From Legionella bozemanae (GTDB lineage: Bacteria > Pseudomonadota > Gammaproteobacteria > Legionellales > Legionellaceae), in contig NZ_LBAW01000029.1 in NCBI RefSeq assembly GCF_001648595.1, positions 1 through 38,250 on the forward strand: DNA of 38,250 bases. The letters are read 5' to 3'. Shown here piece after piece: positions 33,972-38,250 of the stretch; within the stretch, counting starts at the first letter, position 1; the number at the start of each line of letters is the position of its first letter. A model generated the notes under the pieces. It made no database searches and was not told where the DNA came from. It worked only from the letters and a program-made list of their open reading frames with translations. Position numbers and translations under genes: made by a program.

Positions 33972-34870
33972 CGCATTAATCCGATAAAAACCTCTTCAAA
34001 AGAAGGAGTGACTTCTTTACTTGAACGATCACTGTTTTCTTGAATCACTTTTTTTAGTAATTGCTCATCGCGTGATGAAATGCGCAATTCATTATTTACA
34101 ATTGAAGCCAATAATTTGGGATGTGCATCATGTATTTTTTCCATTAATGAATTTTGCTCTTTTCTATCGACTTCCAATAGATACGCTTTGACTTTTGATT
34201 GAGGAATTAAATCTTTTGTGCTGCCTGTATACAATAATTTCCCTAGATTAATATATGCTAAATCAGTGCACTTCTCAGCTTCATCCATATAATGGGTCGT
34301 CACTAAAATTGTGGTGCCATCGCGAGAGGATATTTTATGTAAATAATCCCAAAATTCTTTACGTGCCTTGGGATCAACACCTGCAGTTGGTTCATCCAAG
34401 AATAATAATTGCGGTTTATGAAGTAAACTACATGCCAGGGCCAAGCGCTGTTTCCATCCTCCTGATAAATTGCCTGCTTGTATTTTTTGATAGTCCTCTA
34501 AGCCAAGATCTTTGATGATGTTTTTTATTGCTTGAGCTGGATTTTTTACCTGAAAAATATCAGCAGTAAAGCGCAGATTTTCATAAGCAGTTAATCCCGT
34601 ATAAAAACTGAATTTCTGGGGCATATAGCCTATATGTTTTTTGATTTCATCACTTTGAGTTTTAATGTCGTATCCAAGGCAATTTCCCTCACCATCGGTG
34701 GGAGTTAAAAGGCCGCAAATCATGCGAATGGTAGTCGTTTTACCGCTTCCGTTCGAACCAAGAAAGCCAAATATGGAGCCTTTTTCTACTTGTAGGCTAA
34801 TATGATCCACAGCGACTTTTTCATCAAATTTTTTTGTTAGTTTTTTAACATCAATTGCAAAATCACTCAT
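33968..34870 (-). CDS. ABC exporter ATP-binding protein (YbhF-like)
   Basis: A 300-residue single ABC ATPase. Walker A GSNGSGKT (38-45), Q-loop MPQKFS, signature LSGGWKQ (135-141; Trp is unusual at the position normally Met/Gln), Walker B LLFLDEP (155-161) with catalytic Glu160, D-loop and H-loop TTHYMDEAE are present, with a C-terminal extension (about 210-300) typical of drug-exporter ATPases. The gene overlaps both neighbours (8 and 4 bases), showing tight translational coupling with the adaptor and the permease. Confidence 0.95.
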   Translation of the reverse strand: MSDFAIDVKKLTKKFDEKVAVDHISLQVEKGSIFGFLGSNGSGKTTTIRMICGLLTPTDGEGNCLGYDIKTQSDEIKKHIGYMPQKFSFYTGLTAYENLRFTADIFQVKNPAQAIKNIIKDLGLEDYQKIQAGNLSGGWKQRLALACSLLHKPQLLFLDEPTAGVDPKARKEFWDYLHKISSRDGTTILVTTHYMDEAEKCTDLAYINLGKLLYTGSTKDLIPQSKVKAYLLEVDRKEQNSLMEKIHDAHPKLLASIVNNELRISSRDEQLLKKVIQENSDRSSKEVTPSFEEVFIGLMR

Positions 34871-35699
34871 CAGCTAATTCCAATGTGACAGGTAGTCCAA
34901 GATGAGTTTTTTCTAAATCAGGAGAATCAATTTTTGCTTCGACTCGGAATACAAGACGTTGACGTTCCTCACGGGAATAAATGATAGGAGGAGTAAATTC
35001 AGCAATATTTGAAATATAGAAAATATGCCCCGTAGCAAAATTCTCATTTTTATCTGTCTTAATCTTAACGTGTTCATTAAGGCGCAGTTTAGAAAGTTCT
35101 ACCTCGGGAACAAAAAATACCGCTTTAATATTATTTCTGGTAATCAATGAAAGAACAGGGGAGCCTGCTTGGACAAACTCACCTGGTTTATGATACGTAT
35201 CAAATATAATTCCCCGGTCTGGTGCAAAATTTTCTTTGCGGGTTACCTGCCATTTTTTATCGCTTGTTTCAATCTGATTGTTGTGGATTTTAACATCGAC
35301 GTCAGTAAGTTGATCTTTGGAAATCTTTAAATCTCTTTGTGCCGCATCCAGATCACTTTGGCTTGCTGCATTTTGTTGTCGCATTCCCTGGACACGACGA
35401 TAATTGATTTCATTGTAGTTGAGTTGGGTCAAAATTTGTTGGCGCTGAGCAAGCAGATTTTGTTTGCTTAGCTCACTCATTCGTACATTATAAAGTTCAC
35501 TGGTTTGTTCGAGTTTAAATAAGAATTGCTCGCTTTTGACTGACTGTCCCCGTAATACGGCGAGATCAGCCAGGCGTCCACCAAAATCCGAAGACAAATA
35601 GACGAGATCGGCATCAACATATCCACTAAAAGACCTATTTTCTTTTTCGCAGGCTGCGAGCAGTAAAATAGTCAACCAAACGATCACCAACTTATACAT
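34863..35699 (-). CDS. HlyD-family membrane-fusion adaptor lipoprotein
   Basis: A 278-residue periplasmic adaptor (YbhG/EmrA-like). The signal sequence ends in the lipobox LLAAC (Cys17), so it is anchored by lipid instead of a membrane helix. Residues about 25-60 form the first half-lipoyl part, a coiled-coil hairpin follows (about 65-150, QRQQILTQLNYNE region), then a second lipoyl half and beta-barrel (GEFVQAGSPVLSLI, about 173-186). It is the first gene of the operon and bridges the inner-membrane ABC exporter to the TolC-type channel. Its promoter should lie in 35700-35880. Confidence 0.93.
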   Translation of the reverse strand: MYKLVIVWLTILLLAACEKENRSFSGYVDADLVYLSSDFGGRLADLAVLRGQSVKSEQFLFKLEQTSELYNVRMSELSKQNLLAQRQQILTQLNYNEINYRRVQGMRQQNAASQSDLDAAQRDLKISKDQLTDVDVKIHNNQIETSDKKWQVTRKENFAPDRGIIFDTYHKPGEFVQAGSPVLSLITRNNIKAVFFVPEVELSKLRLNEHVKIKTDKNENFATGHIFYISNIAEFTPPIIYSREERQRLVFRVEAKIDSPDLEKTHLGLPVTLELADE

Positions 35700-35884
35700 T
35701 TCAAACCCATCCTGAGCTTTATTATTTTACTGTGGAAGAACAGCAGATATGCAATTGAAGCAATTAAGCTATGTATATTAAGCTCAAGAACCCTGTGTGT
35801 CAAAAGAGTTATTAGACTTCTATTCAATGATGCATTCTTAATGAGAAGAGTATTTTTCCTATACAATTTTAAAGATACTATTTG

Positions 35885-35902
35885 ATCTTATTCGAGTAAG
35901 AT
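35885..35902. promoter_or_regulatory. Near-perfect 18-base palindrome upstream of the avidin-family gene
   Basis: ATCTTATTCGAGTAAGAT reads the same on both strands except for one central pair. It lies 40 bases ahead of the ribosome binding site of the avidin-family gene, in the divergent gap shared with the ABC efflux operon. A transcription-factor site controlling one or both is plausible. Confidence 0.4.
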
Positions 35903-35954
35903 GTTAAACAACAATCCGATATCAACCCCTGTTTTAAAAACAAAGGAGTATCTA

Positions 35955-36371
35955 ATGAATTTTAAGTCGTTCTTTTGTGTCACAATTGCAGCATCCTCTT
36001 TATTGGCTCAATCTGTTTTTGCTGAGCAAAAAACAGTTACTTATAAAAATGAAAGAGGATCAATTTTAGAACTCGATATTTTGCCAGATAATAAAGTTGA
36101 GGGCTATTTCACCACTGCTGTTGCCTCCAAAACGTGTCCACAAGCCATAAATCAAAAAAGACCGATTACCGGTTATATGGTAGGAAATGCACTATCTTTT
36201 AGCGTAGTTTATCCAATGTGTGAGTCTGTATTGAGTATTAGTGGGCATTTTGATAAAAATCAACAAGCGATTGATACCATTTCCATACTCAATAAGCAGG
36301 CAAGCGACATTGCTCATGAAGGACCAGGAGCTCGTTTTATTGGTCATGATTCCTATAAAAAAATGGGATAA
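35955..36371 (+). CDS. Secreted avidin-family protein lacking tryptophan
   Basis: A 138-residue exported protein of the avidin/streptavidin fold. The signal peptide ends ...AQSVFA. The mature part follows the family order: KNERGS (streptavidin NQLGS strand), GYFTTAV (TYESAV), a PITGYMV...LSFSVVY pair, SISGHF (TWSGQ) and FIGHDSYKK, matching the streptavidin GHDTF segment with the biotin-contacting Asp. A Cys pair (KTC...PMC) recalls the disulfide of dimeric rhizavidin-type proteins. All pocket Trp positions are replaced (Phe, Ile, Ser) and the whole protein has no Trp, so tight biotin binding is doubtful. AAAGGAG (35942-35948) sets the start; the frame is open to 35901. Confidence 0.82.
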   Translation: MNFKSFFCVTIAASSLLAQSVFAEQKTVTYKNERGSILELDILPDNKVEGYFTTAVASKTCPQAINQKRPITGYMVGNALSFSVVYPMCESVLSISGHFDKNQQAIDTISILNKQASDIAHEGPGARFIGHDSYKKMG

Positions 36372-36381
36372 ATCATAGAAT

Positions 36382-36413
36382 AGCCTGGGCCATAGTATGC
36401 ATTTGTTCAGGCT
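36382..36413 (+). terminator. Weak hairpin after avidin-family gene
   Basis: AGCCTG (36382-36387) and CAGGCT (36408-36413) can pair over a 20-base loop, followed by TT. It is short but is the only candidate end for this transcript. The rest of the gap to 36672 is AT-rich with no visible gene; it holds GCTTTTGAGC-like small repeats only. Confidence 0.3.
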
Positions 36414-36672
36414 TTGCATGAAAATTTAATCAAGACATTCTTCTTCGCTTTAAAATAGGTTATGACAGCTTCTAAACTTTCTCTTCTGTTTGGCGAAGAA
36501 GTTTCCATATGCTTTTGAGCATGTTACATCACAAGCATATTCATTTGCGAATCAGGACGAACCACCTATAATTTATCAAAACAAATAAACTTAGTATGTC
36601 AATGAAATAGTATATGAAAATACATTGATGACTTTGCAGAAAAATAGAGGACGAAAATCGGAGAATGAGTTC

Positions 36673-37002
36673 ATGTTATATAATATAAATTTTCTTCGAT
36701 TGTACGCGATAATTTTTTTAGTTATCTACGAGAGGCATTATTTTTTTAGTTTATGTTACAAAAAAGGCGCGGGTATTACTACAGAGTTTGTTCCTTTTTA
36801 CTTTAATTCAGAATGTTTCTATTGGGCTTTTTTCACAATATGCGCCACCTATTTGATTTTATTTTTTGTTACTGAATTGGGAAGATATCTTTCTGCCCTC
36901 ATTTTAAGAAAAAAACATCTTGGTTTTGTAGTCAATATCACAATTGTTATCGTGACTTCCTACTTATTGTATCTCTTGAAATTATTTACTCTTGTTACGT
37001 AG
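36673..37002 (+). CDS. Small membrane protein of unknown function
   Basis: A probable 109-residue protein with three hydrophobic segments (about 6-20, 48-68 and 84-106) and no recognised family. The frame is open from 36625 (TTG, ATG at 36628), which would add a basic 16-residue stretch; the ATG at 36673 is preferred because GGAG (36660-36663) precedes it. Composition is very rich in Phe, Leu and Tyr. It converges with the lysoplasmalogenase gene, 21 bases apart. Uncertain but plausible gene. Confidence 0.5.
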   Translation: MLYNINFLRLYAIIFLVIYERHYFFSLCYKKGAGITTEFVPFYFNSECFYWAFFTICATYLILFFVTELGRYLSALILRKKHLGFVVNITIVIVTSYLLYLLKLFTLVT

Positions 37003-37023
37003 CGATAAATAAAAAGTAAAAAA

Positions 37024-37716
37024 CTACGCCAGCTTGACACTGCGAAATATACTCTGTAACTCGAGAACGACCTTTTCTTTGGTTTGAGTGACTCCTATTA
37101 CTAATAGAGTTTGGGCAATGTAATAGAGCAACATAATTAAAACAGTGATGGGTTTATTGTGCGATAGAATAAATAAGTCTAATGACAAAACAAAGTCAGA
37201 AAGTAAAAAAAGGCAGGCTCCGGTTCGCAGCAATAGCGATTGCTGTTTGACTTGAAAGGAACAAAATACCATTAAGGTCAGCAGGCATAAATAAACTGCT
37301 ACCGGTATTTTCATTTCTCCCAGATAGGGGGATAAAAAGTAAAAGCTTATGAGCACAAATAATAAGATGGGTAAAAAGGCAAACAAATTCTTTCTTTGCA
37401 ATTGCAGGCTCTTTAAAAATAAACTGATATAGCTGCAATGTGTCGCCATAAACGCCAAGATCCCTACGTGCACTGCCATTTTTATGGGAAGAGTCAAAAA
37501 AACATCGCCAATAAGTGAAAATCCTAAGGCAAGCAATAATAGGGGTTTTATGTGCTTTCCTGGATTGACTTGCAAGACAAAGAGCATTAGCAAAGCAATG
37601 GGAATAGGTTTGAGTAACGTGGTCAAAGGATACTGAATAAAGGAAAGTAACAAAAGATAAAGTATCATGCTGAGCAAAACGAATGGCATGGTTATTTTGA
37701 ATGGCTGTCCTGGCAT
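37024..37716 (-). CDS. YhhN family lysoplasmalogenase (TMEM86-like)
   Basis: A 230-residue membrane protein with about eight hydrophobic segments of the YhhN/TMEM86 family. Signature pieces are KPLLLALGFSLIGDVFL (typical KPxx...GD), GACLFLLSDFVLSLDLF (GxxxFxxSD) and YYIAQTLLVIG at the C-terminal end, in the usual order. Characterised relatives hydrolyse the vinyl-ether or lyso-lipid bond of lysoplasmalogens. The start at 37716 is supported by AGGAAA about seven bases upstream; the frame extends to a TTG at 37737. Inner membrane. Confidence 0.9.
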   Translation of the reverse strand: MPGQPFKITMPFVLLSMILYLLLLSFIQYPLTTLLKPIPIALLMLFVLQVNPGKHIKPLLLLALGFSLIGDVFLTLPIKMAVHVGILAFMATHCSYISLFLKSLQLQRKNLFAFLPILLFVLISFYFLSPYLGEMKIPVAVYLCLLTLMVFCSFQVKQQSLLLRTGACLFLLSDFVLSLDLFILSHNKPITVLIMLLYYIAQTLLVIGVTQTKEKVVLELQSIFRSVKLA

Positions 37717-37850
37717 TAGAATTTCCTGATTATTCAACGATCTTAATAATTCCGAGTATACACTTTCTTTATTATTTTCCTTTAAATTTTTGTCTATTTA
37801 GGAAAATTATGGTTTAATAACGCTCTTTTTGTATTTTTTGTTGTCTAGTT

Positions 37851-38120
37851 ATGAAAAAAATAATCTTGCTTCTACTTATTACTTCCCTCTTCTCAGTAGG
37901 GCATGCCAGTAAACTCAGTAAATTTTTGAAACAAATGGATGAAGAAGATAGAGCACGTCAGGAACGAGAGTGGCAGCAGGATATGAATTTTGGTGATTTT
38001 TCATTCCGTTTAGACAGACGATATACTGATGATCATGGACAACGTTGTCGAGATTATAAGTTTAGATCGCGCAGTAATCCTTTTCGCCATGGATATTATA
38101 CTGTCTGTGATGAACGCTAG
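37851..38120 (+). CDS. Small secreted protein of unknown function
   Basis: An 89-residue protein with a Sec signal peptide (MKKIILLLLITSLFSVGHA) and a highly charged mature part of about 70 residues: a helical basic/acidic stretch (KQMDEEDRARQEREWQQD) then a C-terminal domain with two cysteines (RCRDYKF...YTVCDER) that may form a disulfide. The C-terminal CRxY...VCxE pattern recalls small bacterial surface-antigen tails but is too short to assign. No strong ribosome binding site is visible. Periplasmic or secreted. Confidence 0.65.
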   Translation: MKKIILLLLITSLFSVGHASKLSKFLKQMDEEDRARQEREWQQDMNFGDFSFRLDRRYTDDHGQRCRDYKFRSRSNPFRHGYYTVCDER

Positions 38121-38177
38121 GCTCGCACCTGAATCCATAGGATGAAACGCTGAAAGAAATCTCCAGTCTTTTTCTAT

Positions 38178-38219
38178 GTATCGCGCTTCATGCCTGTACG
38201 ATCCCCACAAAATTCAAAG
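38178..38219. repeat. GCATAAAG-type repeat copy at window edge
   Basis: TATCGCGCTTCATGCCTGTA and the following CGATCC..ACAAAATTCAAA segment align with 9841-9877 in the same orientation, and the TATCGCGC...CTGTACG parts also match 5458-5480. The element may extend past the window end. Confidence 0.45.
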
Positions 38220-38250
38220 AAAGACTGTAGTGGGGGTCTGTGTTGTGGCA

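Overview
The window looks like a chromosomal stretch of a Legionella or close relative. This rests on the AT-rich composition with short intergenic gaps, a CegC1/PlcC-like zinc metallophospholipase without a signal peptide, long proteins with membrane or coiled-coil segments that look like type IV effectors, and dispersed palindromic repeats of the kind common in that genus. This is inference from gene content; no rRNA or other phylogenetic marker is present, and I found no tRNA, CRISPR array or complete insertion sequence.

Layout. 1-5.4 kb: a repeat, a short-type SDR, a secreted protein of unknown function, a DUF4239-type membrane protein, pirin and NAD-malic enzyme. 5.7-8.0 kb: a FixL-type histidine kinase translationally coupled to a FixJ-type regulator that stops at the start of its DNA-binding domain, then a convergent metaxin/FAXC-like GST. 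8.4-12.8 kb: three candidate effector-type genes (membrane plus coiled-coil protein, PLC-family protein, unknown protein). 13.0-17.4 kb: a compact operon of a GntR-family regulator, a stand-alone methionyl-tRNA-synthetase-like enzyme, a lysine/ornithine N-hydroxylase, a small cupin and a GNAT acetyltransferase. 17.5-30 kb: mostly housekeeping and envelope genes (alpha/beta hydrolase, TerC, TSUP exporter, ExoD, OafA-like acyltransferase with SGNH domain, ThpR, M17 aminopeptidase, PEBP protein), two unknown genes, and a MATE transporter with long soluble tails. 30-38 kb: HIT protein, glutathione peroxidase, a four-gene tripartite ABC efflux operon, an avidin-family protein, a YhhN-type lysoplasmalogenase and small membrane or secreted proteins.

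The most interesting system is the 13.0-17.4 kb operon. In actinobacterial pathways for hydrazine-containing products (Spb38/Spb40 of s56-p1, Tri26/Tri28 of triacsin), an N-hydroxylase makes N6-hydroxylysine and a fused cupin-MetRS-like protein joins it to an amino acid to form an N-N bond. Here the same three activities are encoded by separate, overlapping genes with a dedicated regulator and an acetyltransferase. I infer a small N-N-bond (hydrazine) metabolite pathway in a Legionella-like bacterium; the product is unknown.

A second notable item is the secreted avidin-family protein near 36 kb. It keeps the fold signatures, including the C-terminal GHD, but contains no tryptophan, so the classical biotin pocket is remodelled.
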